From: Phytophthora sp. 'mugwort'
Lineage: Eukaryota; Oomycota; Peronosporomycetes; Peronosporales; Peronosporaceae
Direction of reading: 5' to 3'
DNA: 64,000 bases
NCBI GenBank assembly: GCA_033558025.1
Contig: JAUCEF010000007.1
Span: 1,798,001 to 1,862,000 of the forward strand
The notes under the pieces are model-generated. The model did not search any database. It was not told where the DNA came from and was given only the letters and a program-made list of their open reading frames with translations. Every line of letters begins with the position of its first letter. Positions within the stretch are counted from its first letter, which is position 1. The translations under genes were made by a program, and so were the position numbers. Shown piece after piece: positions 53,715-64,000 of the stretch.

Positions 53715-55330
53715 TCACGGCCCCTGGTTGACTCGGACGTTGGCTTCCTCGTCGCTAGGGTCATCAAAAAGAGGCCACCGCTCAGGAATCGCGTCGTGGG
53801 GGGCATTAGAGCCATCTGAATTCCGCTGACGGCGCAGAAGTATTATATGCTTGCAAGGCAGCAGGAGTATGTGATTGACACTTTCAGCTACAACTGCTGG
53901 ATTCGAGATCGAAGGCAAACTAATACTCGTAATAATAAAACAGATTGTAACTAAACAGAATATCATTTCTCACAGCGTACTCCTGGGCGGTTATCTTGCT
54001 CGTCAATGTAAGCATTTGATGTAGGTAATGCATCCGTCTCGATAGTGTAATCAACTTGCGTCGTATTGTTTTCAGCCAAATTGCGTGCGTGTCAAGTAGC
54101 AATGAGGCTGGAGCTCTTTGTCGTGTTGGTGGTTGTAGCGAATTCCGGCTCGCTTGGTCTTGACGCGATAATTATCTTCCACAGCTTCTGAAGAAAAAGA
54201 GGTGGGCAATACATTTATCCGCAGGCATATGCCAAGTAAGAACATCTTTGGCGGCTCGCCAACTTGCTTCCAGCCGGTTTTGGTGTTGTTGTCCAAGTGT
54301 GGAATGGTAACACGCATGAATGCACGCCACAGATGCTTACAGCTAAGCCAGTTAGACTCCAAGTACTCGTAAAAATACAGGTTTGTTGCTGCACGTTGTT
54401 TCTACAGTTTGTCGATAGCGATCAAATGTACTCTCATCGATCGTCCGCACCATTAGTCTGATTAAGGCCTTGATGTGAAGCTTCTCAACCGCCGCAAAAT
54501 TTATGCCTCTTACTGACTTTTCGCTTGAGATAATCAACGACGTGAAAATGGCATAAAGATGGTGATATCCGGCAACGCTTCAGTGAGCACAGTCAAATCT
54601 TTTCGATAACAACTACCTTGATGTTGACCCTCCCAGCATTTTGCGTTCAAATGCGCTAAACGCGTTCTTCATGTTAACCTTCGTCTCACCATCGACCAAG
54701 GAATTCTCGGCGAACGCCCTGAAACAAAATATATCCGTCACCATGAAACTGAACAAACGAGTGGGGTACAAATAGAAGCATTAATATGTTGGTGTAAATG
54801 CAACCAAACACTGCGGTGAACATACCACCAACTCGCCAACTACCACCAACTACTGACAACTCACCTGTTTACATTTGTTCCATGTGTGCTATCAATGCGG
54901 AAAACCTCTGGAAACTTTCGATCCATTCTCCGCATGGGCGCCGTCTGGAAAGTGATGTAACTTGTCAAATTGGTGCCAGAGGCCTGAAAGATACCAACTG
55001 CAATACTAGTACCTTCGCAAAACCTTGAAGGATGTCCGAGACGCGCTCATTGGCATCACTGGATGTGTAGGTCTCGCGCCGCATCTCCACAATCATGTTC
55101 TCAATGTCTTCTATCAGCTATGTTTTCGTGAAACTGTCTTTAAGTACCTCAATATCTTCTCGCGCTTGGACGCACATGAAAATCACCTCTTCGTATAGAT
55201 TGACTCGTTTAGATACGTCATCCAAGCACGTTTAGAGTAAAGCATGACCTTCCTTGCCACATTGTTTTAGCAACTCGCTTCGTAGCATCTTTCTCTTCGC
55301 CGCATACGAGAAGTACACATCTGATCTGAC
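53715..55330 (-). pseudogene. MULE (Mutator-like) transposase remnant
   Basis: Minus-strand reading: ~55260-55050 gives coiled helices (CVQAREDIEVLKDSF, then IENMIVEMRRETYTSSDANE). 54990-54860 gives SYITFQTAPMRRMDRKFPEV then FRIDSTHGTN, the first catalytic Asp block of Phytophthora-type MULEs. ~54730-54640 gives NSLVDGETKVNMKNAFSAFE. 54620-54480 holds FHVVDYLKR-like pieces. 54362-54072 gives ESNWLSCKHLWRAFMRVTIP. 53966-53715 gives LLPCKHIILLRRQRN, the end of a SWIM zinc finger, then IPERWPL. Frameshifts and stops occur throughout. The order supports one decayed gene. Confidence 0.75.
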
Positions 55331-55889
55331 AGCGGGTTGTGCGTTGAAATATGATTCGTCACCCGAGCTGTGTACATACCATCAATCAGAGAGCACACTG
55401 CATTGAGTCTTGCCTTGCACCCACGCGATCGAACAAATTCTGGTCGGTTCGGTCGCCTTCCGCACGGTTTGAACGACCACCCGTGATGTAGATGAAGGTA
55501 TTAGCGTAATACCTGAGTTTCTCACCGAAGAGAACATGCTTACGCCCCGATAATGATGCTAGTTTCGTACGAGTAGTGTTTCTGTAGCAAATGAGTTACT
55601 TGTACGTATCTTATAGATTTGATGCGTCTCTTGTTGTATTCGTAATGTGATCGCACGACACCCCATACATGTGTCTAGTTTAGAACATTAAAAATGATGT
55701 CCATACCGCTCGAGGGTGGGAACTCTGTACGAAATGGTGGGGCGTTGCACCAGGACATCGCTTCTCATGACCACCGCTGAATTGCTGATGATTTCAGTGT
55801 TATCAAAAGGTGTGTCTACACCTGGTGACGCACGACGAGCTGATCCGGGTCGGAGTCCGCGGCATGGCGCGGGGGAGGGTCAATGCGTG
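55331..55889. other. No gene recognised
   Basis: Between the MULE remnant and a short tandem repeat. The open frame 55716-56066 runs into the repeat and has no recognisable features. Confidence 0.35.
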
Positions 55890-56025
55890 GACCTCAGTAC
55901 TCGGATGTTCACTGCACAGGTTCTTCGTGCTTGGGGGCTAGCTGCGCGCGGTCGCAGTACTCGGGGCGCACTGCCCAGGGACCTCGTGCTTGGGAGTCCA
56001 GTGCGCAGGTCTCAGTACTCGGGGG
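55890..56025. repeat. ~59-bp tandem repeat, 3 partial copies
   Basis: CAGTACTCGG recurs at 55895, 55955 and 56013, with CGTGCTTGGG and CACTGC-CAGG blocks between. It lies 0.3 kb upstream of eEF1B-gamma. Confidence 0.75.
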
Positions 56026-56330
56026 AACGGCAGAGTGCCGCCATCCTCTCCTGCCCGCCATGCTGACCGGAAGGGAGGAAATGAACGGTGCAGCAGCATC
56101 CCCCAAAAAGTATTTATTGATAAGAAAACATACAGTAATACTGTTGATAATCAATATCGGATACCGGTTAATAAATATTCTTTCTCATTGTGAGCGTAAA
56201 CTTCCTATGTTCTTACTGTACTGTAGCTGACTTGCGATTGGCTGTTTGGCTGTTGGTATGCCGACGCATGCCGAAAGCCAATCGTTGAGACGCGCCACTT
56301 CCTTTTTTTTTTAAATTCAAGCTCGATAAG

Positions 56331-57646
56331 ATGGTTCTGGTAGGATTGACTTCACAGACCCCCCCCCCCCGCATACACCATGCATAGCTAAAAGATGCTT
56401 TCCTTTCTCGTCTGTTGTTGCTCTCACCAAGTAGAAGCTTTACACGTACCCCGGAAACTACCGCGTCTTCAAGGCGCTCATTGCTGCTGAGTACAACGGC
56501 ATCGACATCGAGCTACCGGAGTTCGACTTTGCCAAGGAGATTAAGTCAAAGGAGTTCAAGAGCAAGACCCCAGTGGGCAAGGTCCCGATCCTTGAGACCG
56601 AGGAGGGCTGCATCTTCGAGAGCGGCGCCATCGCCAAGTACGTGGCTCGCCTCCGCGCCGACACTGGCCTGTACGGCAAGACCTTCTTCGAGTCGGGCCA
56701 AGTGGACGCTTGGATCGACTTCTCGGCCTACGAGCTAGAGATCCCACTTGAAGCCTGGCTGTACCCGATCATAGGCTGGGCCAAGTTCAATGCCGCCGCC
56801 CTTGCCAAAGCCAAGGCTGATGTGAAGAAGGCTCTGCAGACCCTGGAGAACCACCTGCACCTGCGCACCTACCTGGTGGGCGAGCAGATCACCCTTGCTG
56901 ATATCTTTATTGCCTCGGCTCTCGTGTACCCGTTCAAGTTCGTGCTAGACAAGGAGTTCCGCAAGCCGTACTCGGCCGTGAACCGTTGGTTCTCGACCCT
57001 GGTTAACCAGCCGGAGTTCCAGGCTATCGTGGGCGACGTGCCGCTCATTGACGTGGCTCTGACCGCCGAGGGTGACAACTCGACCACGAAGGCCACCAAG
57101 AAGGCCGCCCCCAAGAAGGAGAAGGCTACCCCCAAGGAGGAGGCCCCCAAGCCCAAGAAAGTGGAGCACCCGCTGGCCGTGCTGAACCGCGAGAAGCCGT
57201 CTTCTATGAACCTTGACGCGTGGAAGGTGCAGTACTCAAACACGAAGAACCTGGCGGACGCTATGACGTGGTTCTGGGAGCACTTGGACACGGAGGGCTA
57301 CTCGCTGTGGTTCTGCGACTACAACTACAACAATGAGAACACCAAGATGTTCATGACGTGCAACGCCGTGGGCGGATTCCTGCAACGCTCGGAAGCCATG
57401 CGCAAGTACGCGTTCGGTGTGATGGACGTGTGCGGCGCCGAGGGCTCGGAGATCATCATCACGGGCTGCTGGCTGTTCCGTGGCGACTCAGCGGAGCACA
57501 TGGTCGAGGCTAACCCGGACGCTGAGTACTACACGTGGAAGAAGGCAGAGCTGAACGACGAGACGAAGGCTCGCGTGGCCGCCTACTGGTGCAATGAGGA
57601 CGAGCTGGAGGGCAAGCCCATCGCCGACTCCAAGGTGTTCAAGTAA
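56331..57646 (+). CDS. Translation elongation factor 1B gamma subunit
   Basis: Exon 1 is only 9 nt (56331-56339, ATGGTTCTG) and exon 2 is 56435-57646; the intron of 95 bp has a GTAGGA donor and a TAG acceptor. The product is 406 aa. Residues ~1-80 are a GST-N-type thioredoxin fold (KLYTYPGNYRVFKALIAAEY, then GKVPILETEEG). ~90-200 are a GST C-terminal helical domain (LVGEQITLADIFIASALVYP). ~215-238 are a Lys/Pro-rich linker. ~240-406 are the EF1G domain (KPSSMNLDAWKVQYSN, then EGYSLWFCDYNYN). It anchors the eEF1B GDP/GTP exchange complex that recharges eEF1A in the cytosol. Without the micro-exon the first ATG would be at 56573, and the GST fold would lack its first strand. Confidence 0.93.
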
Positions 57647-57649
57647 GCG

Positions 57650-58211
57650 GCTTCATGGCGTCGTTTTGTGTCAAGTCACTGGACTCAAGTGTCGATGAGC
57701 TCATTAAGATCTCGGTAGTAGTTCGCCTACTGTCAGTGCAATATTGTAGTCGTTAACTTGGAAATGAAAGAAACTAGTAGACCTTCAAGTTCGAGATAAT
57801 GATATTCACCAACATGCTGCATAATGAAAAGTGAAGGTGCTTCAGGCATGTCGGTCTAGAAAAACCTCGTGGTCTTGTCCTCCCGAGGTTTTTTGTCGGT
57901 GGGCGGGGTTTCCCCACGGCTCACTAGCGAAGTTGCGTCCCAGCCCGCAGAGGGAGGAGACAGAAGCGCGTGTCGGCTGCCGCCTTACGTGCCTCGTAGC
58001 GCCGCGCAGAGGAGAGGGAGCCCCGCACCGCTGTCCCCCAAACGACGGAGCAGAGCCCGCGCCCCATCCACGCGTAATCGTGACCGAGATAACAGCACCA
58101 AAACGCGCGCAACATTGTCCGATTGAGGGATATTTACGCGCCAGCAGTGACTCGACTAGGGGCGAAATAGCAGCAGCGTACGCCTATCAGACCCGCGGGC
58201 CATAAAGAGCC
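57650..58211. other. Intergenic region between eEF1B-gamma and MED14
   Basis: Holds the 3' UTR of the first gene and the promoter of the second. No other gene is seen. Confidence 0.5.
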
Positions 58212-61200
58212 ATGGGCGACTTCCCTCCTCCTGAGCGCACCAACGTCAAGGCGTCCGAACTCGTGCATCGCGCCGTGGACAAGAGCTACGAGGACTTCCG
58301 CACGCTCATGCATCAGCTGCCCACGATGCGCGAAGAGGAGCGCCGCGAGCCGCTTCTGGCGCATTTGCAGAGCTCTCGCAAGCGCTTTGCGCAGCTCCTG
58401 GCCGTGCTTAAGTGGTCGGTGCAGTCGCCGCTGCTGCAGCAGTGTGACACACTGCTGCAGCAGACAGAGACGTACCGCAACAACGTGAACGAAACTAACG
58501 ACCGGCTGTTCTTCATGCACGCGGATCTCAACCGCGCCAAGGAGCGGCGATACGACCTCAGCACGGCCGTGGATGTGCTGTATGGAGGCAGCTATTTGCG
58601 CCTGCCAACCATCATCAAGAACGCCATGTTCCCGCGAGAATTTCCTGAGGTGGATATGGAGCAGGCGGCGACGGAGGTGGCGGATATCATCCGTTTTCGC
58701 CTCATCGAGGCAGAAATCCCAGAGCAATTTTCCAACATTCAGCTGGAGGGAGGTTTCGTCACGTGTCAAGCGGAAGGCGAGTTCGAGATCGTGCTGACCA
58801 TTCAGGGCAAGGAAAAAGACGCCAAATGGAGAGTTATCAGTGTGAACACGGCGCTCACAGACATGCAGGCTTTTGAAGACCACTCGCAGGCAGCGTCCAC
58901 GAGCGCGCTACGCATTATCCGTACGAATGCACCAAACGCAGCGCATTACAACCACTTGAAGAACCTTGTGCAGCGTGCCATGAACAAGTCGGAGAAGCCT
59001 TTCGTGGATGCTTTTATAGTAATGCGAGAGTTTTGCTCGTCGCTGGCACTGCAGATTCTGGCGTCACAGGGAAAATTACTCATGGAAGGCCGCTGGAAGA
59101 ACCGCATCATGATTAAGCACCACCGTGACCAAAATATTTTGGACATTTGCTATTGGCCTAAGGCTTGCACACGGAAGGAGGCGCAGGCACTGACGGAGCA
59201 GCAGCGTCTGCTGCAACAGTTAAGTGACCCAGTTGCTACAGCTCGAAGGGGATCTGCGCTGCCATATCCTGAGTCAAGCTTGTGTGTGCGACTGGGGTTC
59301 GATCCGAACAAGAAGAAGCTTCTCTCTGTGTATCTTAGCCCGTCGCTCCCGCCGAATCTCCCGGGGTATGCTTTATTGCTGAGCGCACTGGAGGTACCGT
59401 CCAACATGTTCTTGCTGAGTGCTGAGAACTTGCTGATTGCGGCCATGCGGGCCCATGTTTCGGCGGCTCTTTTCTCAATAGGCAGACTCCTTGTAGTTGA
59501 TTCTCCGGATGAAAAGGCTGCTACGCAACTGGTTTCTGGAGAAGACGTCGCTATGGTCTGCTCGAACACGAGCTTACGGATCGCGCGGGCTGATATTGGC
59601 GGACTGCAGCAGTTTTTGGAGGTAACGTTTGATATTCGCGAGGGTCGGTTTATTGTGAGTGCAGTCGCGGCGGCGAAACATTCTGCGCTTTACATCACGG
59701 TGAAACAACTTGAACGGATTCTGAACACTCAATGCAAAATTGAGCTTGGAGGTAACGCTGACAAATCGTTCCCGAATGATTTTGCGCTGGTTTCTGGTGA
59801 TGGGAAGGGCGATAAATCAAATGAATTGATTCACTCGAGCGTTCGGAAGGTTTTGTGCGAGATCGTAGCTGACGAAGTGGCACAAATTGGCGCTTCTTTC
59901 AAGGGAATTCAAGTCTTGCGCAATGTTAACTTGAACTGGGAACGATACCTCACTTTCCGACAGCAGCATGGTGGACAGACTGAAGACTTAGCGATCTCAG
60001 ACACGGCGTTGTACTTCCAGCTGACTTCTTCCAAAGAATCTACATGTTATCTGGTCATTGAGATTGATAAGTATGGCGAGGTGGATGGCATAAACGGAAA
60101 TGTGCATGAAGCTGCGGAAGTGGAGGAATACGTGCGATTACCATGCTTCTCATTGCTCCAGACGACTGCGGGCATGCCGGGACAGCCATCAGGTGTACAG
60201 TTTATCCAGCGGTTTGGCGCTTTCAAAAAGCAAGATTTGCATCCGTCCATCACCCGGCACAACGAGATTATTGTAAACGATCTTCGTGGTAGTAGTCGAA
60301 AGCGTCCACACGGCTCGAATGGCAATTCCTTGGTTGGAAATACTGTTAGGTCAACGAAAAGGGCGCTGCTCGAGGGTGGTCGAGTGCAAGAAAACACCGG
60401 TTACTGGCTGGATGATGCTGAGCACCATGCAGTCTCTCGCAATTTTGTTCCGCACATTGCGTCGGTGCTGCTGCACGCGATTAACATGTGCAGTGAGAGG
60501 ATTCAGCTGCAGCACTTTGTGAACTTTGCTCGACGGCGCAAATCGAGGATTCGTTACTCAGGCGAGGCTGGTACTTCAAACGGAGAAGGCACAGGTGGTC
60601 AAGTTGTGACACTTTCTTTCCCGGAAAAGGTCAACAACATAGATCCATTGAAGATCGTTGCTATTCAAGGTCATCTGAAACATGGTGGAGGGTTTGAGCT
60701 GTGTCTTCAGCTGGCGTCACCGCCATTTAAGTTTATTCTTCCGAAGAACCCGACAGAGAACTTTCTATCAGAGCGCTCACATTATGTTAACGAACGTGAC
60801 CAGTTGATATTCAAATACCCGACGACGCTCGTTACGAGTGAACTTTTTAGTGAAAACCCGCTGGAAATGTTCATGGTTGAACTGATTTGCGTCGTAAGAC
60901 CACTGTGTGAACTCGCTGTGAAACTGGAGAAGATGCTGACTGCTGTCGGGCGCTACACAAATGACATCAAGAACGACGGTCATTTTTACGTGGAAAGCGC
61001 CGACCCGTTTGCGATTGTCTTGGCTTGCCGAGCACCCAACCCGAGGCACTGTATCGCCGCTGGTTCATCGCCAGATGGCATGACGACGTATCGTGTGACT
61101 GTGCAGTTCAAGCAGAAAATGGGCTTCGTGGTTAACTACAGCCACAAAGCCGAGCATCCGTTGATGCACTTTATCCAGTCGGCGCTAAATGGACACAGCG

Positions 61201-61787
61201 ATCCCGCGCAATTTGTTGAAGCTTTGGAGCGGACATGTATTCCAATGGGCATTTTGGCTAGCGTGGTGGAGTCCCAGCTGCTTTGTGCTAAATACTATCG
61301 CCAAGACCCTCCATCGAATGCGAAGGATGGTGCAGTTAATGGAGGTCCCAAGGCCTTTGGCCGAGGCAAGATGGGTGGAAAAGGAATGAAGTTGGGTTAC
61401 AAATTTAAGCTTCCAGGCGAAGAGAAGGGCTACTACGCTGAAAAGTCGTACGGCGGTGACGACAAGTCCTTTGTGCCTGCCGAACTGGTGATGATCCCGC
61501 GGTCACAGACGCAGGTTCGCCTGTCATACGGAGACCGCTGCGCCGTAGATATTTATTTCCTGGAGGTACGTCCTCAATGCTTGATGTATTTTTTTTATCT
61601 CGTTTAGGTTCGGCGCCGACTAACTTTGCATTGACTAATTGCCCTATAGAAGCATTCGGTGAAGATGCAGAGCTCATCAGGAGGCGTTCGTGTGCCCAGC
61701 TGTGGGTCTGAGAAGGGTATCGTTATGGACTGCCAGAATTTTGCTGATAAGCTGCGAAGCACGCTGTCTGAGATGGCATCGGCCTAA
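58212..61787 (+). CDS. MED14: Mediator complex subunit 14
   Basis: Exons 58212-61565 and 61650-61787; the intron of 84 bp has a GTACGT donor and a TAG acceptor in phase 0. The product is 1163 aa. Residues ~10-200 match the MED14 N-terminal domain: ASELVHRAVDKSYEDFRTLM, then KRFAQLLAVLKWSVQSP and YRNNVNETNDRLFFMHADLN, followed by AVDVLYGGSYLRLPTIIKNA. The rest is the long alpha/beta body typical of this scaffold, which links the Mediator head, middle and tail for RNA polymerase II transcription in the nucleus. A Gly/Lys-rich insert lies near 1085-1100. Without the second exon the protein would end in an intron-coded tail. Confidence 0.92.
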
Positions 61788-62286
61788 ATGGGCATGGCTC
61801 TGCACCGCATGGCAGGTATTGTTGTGAATAGCAGCGCGTGTCAAAACGTAGCTAGCCTCAAGTAATTTACGAACTCTCGGGATAGAAAGTGAGGTGGACA
61901 TGCTGGAGGCAGACAGTTAAATATGGCGGGAAGGATTGGTGATAGGCAATAGGACGGGCAGCACAGAAGAAACAAAAAAGCTGATGCGGAGAAAGAGGAA
62001 ATGCCGTTGCGAGCAGCGGCGCTGGCACGGAATAGATCTGAGCATAGTACTACGTAGTAATAAGACGGCAACGAGAAACTTGGCATACAACAACAATCGC
62101 CCATCTATGCTTACGATGTAGCCATGTTCCATCGCACTTAGTTGGATTTCTTGCGCCACGTGTCAACTCGACCGTTAACATACATGTAGTGAAACCTTGT
62201 CAATGTGTTTAAAACATCACGCCCCGAAGATCACGCCGTCAGTGTTAGACATTCGCGCTTTGGACGAGTAAGAAAGAGGAGCGATC
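61788..62286. other. Intergenic region between MED14 and the PDI gene
   Basis: 499 bp with no protein-like ORF. It carries the MED14 3' UTR and the PDI promoter; no motif is certain. Confidence 0.5.
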
Positions 62287-63375
62287 ATGGGTATGTGGAA
62301 GCTCGCAGTTTCGCTTGCGGCAGTGGCGCTGGGCGTCGTGACCGCTGGTGACGTGAAGGTACTGACCCCCGACAACTTCGATGAGGTCGTGGACGGCTCC
62401 AAGCACGTGCTGGTCAAATTCTACGCGCCTTGGTGCGGCCACTGCAAGAGTATGGCGCCGACCTACGAGACGGTGGCCACGGTCTTTAAGAAGGCTGACA
62501 ACGTGGTGGTGGCCGAAGTGGACGCCGATAACTACAAGGATCTTGGCTCCAAGTTTGGCGTGACGGGTTTTCCCACGCTGAAGTACTTTCCCATGGGCTC
62601 CACGGAGGCCGAGGACTACAAGGACGGCCGCGGTGAGGAGGACTTCGTCAACTTCCTGAACCTGAAGGCTGGTACGCACTTGCATGTGGCTAAGGCCCCG
62701 AGCCACGTGGCTGCGCTGACCGATGCAGACTTCGACGCTGAGGTCATTCACTCGAAGAAGCACGCCATCGTCGAGTTCTACGCCCCATGGTGCGGCCACT
62801 GCAAGCAGCTGGCTCCGACCTACGAGGAGGTAGGCGCCATCTACGAAGGAGAGGACAACGTGCTCATTGCCAAGGTGGATGCTACTGCCAACACTGAGCT
62901 GGCCAGCCGCTACAACGTCAAGGGCTACCCGACGCTCTTCTACTTCGCCCCCGGCTCGGACGAGCCCGAGGACTACTCGAACGGCCGCGACAAGGCCTCG
63001 TTCGTTGAGTTCATTAACGAACACGCTGGTACGTACCGCACGGTGGACGGCGGACTCACAGCGGAGGCTGGCCGCGTCGAGGAGATTGACGTGACCATCT
63101 CTGAGAATGGCGACATCACGACTGACGTGCAGAAGAAGGTGCAGACGGTTGTTGACAGCCTCGAGGGCAGCGATGCAAAATACGGCTCGCTGTACGTCAA
63201 GGCCATTAAGAAGATCGTCGCGAAGGGACCTTCGTACGTGGACTCTGAGCTTAAGCGTCTTGAGGGTTTGCTGGAGAACGACAACGTGTCGCCGCAGAAA
63301 AAGACGCTCTTCGCACTCCGCCAGAACATCCTCAAGTTTTTCCAGGAGAAGCAGAACGAGAAGACGGAGCTATAA
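62287..63375 (+). CDS. Protein disulfide isomerase, two Trx domains plus ERp29c domain
   Basis: Single-exon ORF of 362 aa. Residues 1-20 are a signal peptide (KLAVSLAAVALGVVTAG). Two thioredoxin domains follow, with active sites APWCGHC at Cys50/Cys53 and Cys169/Cys172, both CGHC as in oxidising PDIs. cis-Pro loops are GFPTLKYF and GYPTLFYF. Residues ~265-355 are an all-helical ERp29-like C-terminal domain (YVDSELKRLEGLLEND). This two-Trx plus ERp29c layout is the plant/fungal/protist PDI-D type. It catalyses disulfide formation and isomerisation in the ER. The C-terminus ends KTEL, a plausible but non-standard KDEL-type retrieval signal. AATAAA lies at about 63497. Confidence 0.95.
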   Translation: MGMWKLAVSLAAVALGVVTAGDVKVLTPDNFDEVVDGSKHVLVKFYAPWCGHCKSMAPTYETVATVFKKADNVVVAEVDADNYKDLGSKFGVTGFPTLKYFPMGSTEAEDYKDGRGEEDFVNFLNLKAGTHLHVAKAPSHVAALTDADFDAEVIHSKKHAIVEFYAPWCGHCKQLAPTYEEVGAIYEGEDNVLIAKVDATANTELASRYNVKGYPTLFYFAPGSDEPEDYSNGRDKASFVEFINEHAGTYRTVDGGLTAEAGRVEEIDVTISENGDITTDVQKKVQTVVDSLEGSDAKYGSLYVKAIKKIVAKGPSYVDSELKRLEGLLENDNVSPQKKTLFALRQNILKFFQEKQNEKTEL

Positions 63376-63552
63376 GCTTGTCGAGTCGGCAGTCGCACCT
63401 GTAGGATCGAGTAGCCACGCTGCTATATCACTATAGGTAGCGTTAGAATGTCAACGCGGTTCCTTGTTTTCCTGCTTCATTTTGTTGTTTCTGATTAATA
63501 AACACACGGCATGAAGATTAAAAAAGGAGGAAAGAAAAAAGTGGTTATAAAC

Positions 63553-64000
63553 TTAATCCACGTAGTGTGTGGCATGGTGAACACCGAGCTCTTCGGGAGA
63601 AACGTCCGATCCGTTCTGGTCTTCCTCGATTACGTTAACGTTCATCTCCACGTTCTGCCCACATATGACAAGGTCATTAGTATCCAGGCGACGAGAATCT
63701 GTATCAGAAAATGACAACCCAAGCAGAACTGCACGTACCGCGCGTACGAGCGTCTCCTTGCGCACGTCGTTCTCGAGGAACTGCACAATCTCCTCAAAGG
63801 TGGGACGCACCGACTGGTCGTCGGAAGTGCAGCGCTTGTACAGGTCGCGCACGCTGTCCATGCAGTTCTTGCTCAGCGACGGACGCAGGTTCTCGTAGGC
63901 CACCATGTGCATCAGTGTGCTACCCGAAACCTTTTTGTTGCGGGCTCCCTTGGCCTTAATGTCATGGTACGGGATCTTGCGCGTGTCGAGCTCCGCTAGC
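63553..64000 (-). CDS. Protein kinase-like C-terminus (TKL type), partial
   Basis: The 3' part of a minus-strand gene that continues past the window edge. From 64000 the frame reads LAELDTRKIPYHDIKAKGAR, then STLMHMVAYENLRPSLSKNC and LYKRCTSDDQSVRPTFEEIV. The last is subdomain XI of a protein kinase (C-x(n)-RPTF), and the preceding block is the usual P-YxD-x-hydrophobic-x-G region. A ~50-residue acidic tail follows (VNVIEEDQNGSDVSPEE). Catalytic residues lie outside the window. It resembles oomycete tyrosine-kinase-like kinases; N-terminal domains are unknown. Confidence 0.8.
   Translation of the reverse strand, partial: LAELDTRKIPYHDIKAKGARNKKVSGSTLMHMVAYENLRPSLSKNCMDSVRDLYKRCTSDDQSVRPTFEEIVQFLENDVRKETLVRAVRAVLLGLSFSDTDSRRLDTNDLVICGQNVEMNVNVIEEDQNGSDVSPEELGVHHATHYVD

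Noticed and set aside
58134..58883. 249-codon minus-strand ORF over MED14
   Set aside because: Antisense shadow of a well-supported MED14 N-terminus.
62245..63024. 259-codon minus-strand ORF over PDI
   Set aside because: Antisense shadow; PDI has a clear signal peptide and CGHC sites.
1..64000. tRNA or rRNA genes
   Set aside because: None seen by eye; the only tRNA-like piece is the 12-nt initiator anticodon-arm complement in the copia PBS.

Overview
This is a 64 kb piece of an oomycete nuclear genome, most likely Phytophthora or a close relative. The host genes have short GT-AG introns of about 70-110 bp and closely packed housekeeping ORFs. The mobile elements (pogo/Tigger, IS630/Tc1, PIF-Harbinger, hAT, MULE, Ty1/copia, Ty3/gypsy) match the families that dominate Phytophthora genomes. 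The assignment rests on gene structure and family resemblance; no database search was run.

Layout. 1-2.7 kb: repeats and a dead IS630/Tc1-type transposase. 3.4-10.9 kb: a host gene island with a TCAIM-like DUF4460/DUF4461 protein (-), the succinate dehydrogenase iron-sulfur subunit (+) and a 1161-aa PDZ scaffold protein (-). 11.5-19.2 kb: nested and broken pogo/Tigger and Tc1/IS630 transposons, a gag-like fragment and a 762-bp TIR element. 19.8-24.8 kb: a complete but dead copia element (-). 25.7-31.3 kb: a second gene island with a WDR55-like WD40 protein (-), an SCP2-domain protein (-) and a tandem pair of four-TM membrane proteins (+, the second frameshifted). 31.9-36.9 kb: a PIF-Harbinger element with convergent transposase and Myb-like ORFs, a hAT remnant and a membrane-protein pseudogene. 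37.1-53.5 kb: a palindromic Ty3/gypsy element. 53.7-55.3 kb: a MULE remnant. 56.3-64 kb: a third gene island with eEF1B-gamma, Mediator subunit 14, a two-thioredoxin protein disulfide isomerase, and the 3' end of a kinase-like gene.

The most unusual object is the 37,115-53,462 element. It has same-orientation LTRs at both ends, a primer-binding site beside the right LTR and a polypurine tract beside the left LTR, so it reads as one minus-strand LTR retrotransposon. Its interior is a giant inverted repeat: two gag-pol copies about 6.1 kb long, colinear base for base, tail to tail around a ~215-bp centre. The arms share every disabling lesion, while the LTRs differ by about 25 of 285 bases. A 3,390-bp hAT transposon with TIRs and an 8-bp target duplication sits in the right arm only. 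It carries a reverse-oriented fragment resembling a host CLASP/TOG domain. Mismatches between the arms cluster beside the hAT insertion, which suggests ongoing arm-to-arm gene conversion.

The host genes cover mitochondria (SDHB, TCAIM-like), transcription (MED14), translation (eEF1B-gamma), ribosome biogenesis (WDR55-like) and ER folding (PDI). They form no single pathway; they are ordinary gene islands separated by transposon blocks.
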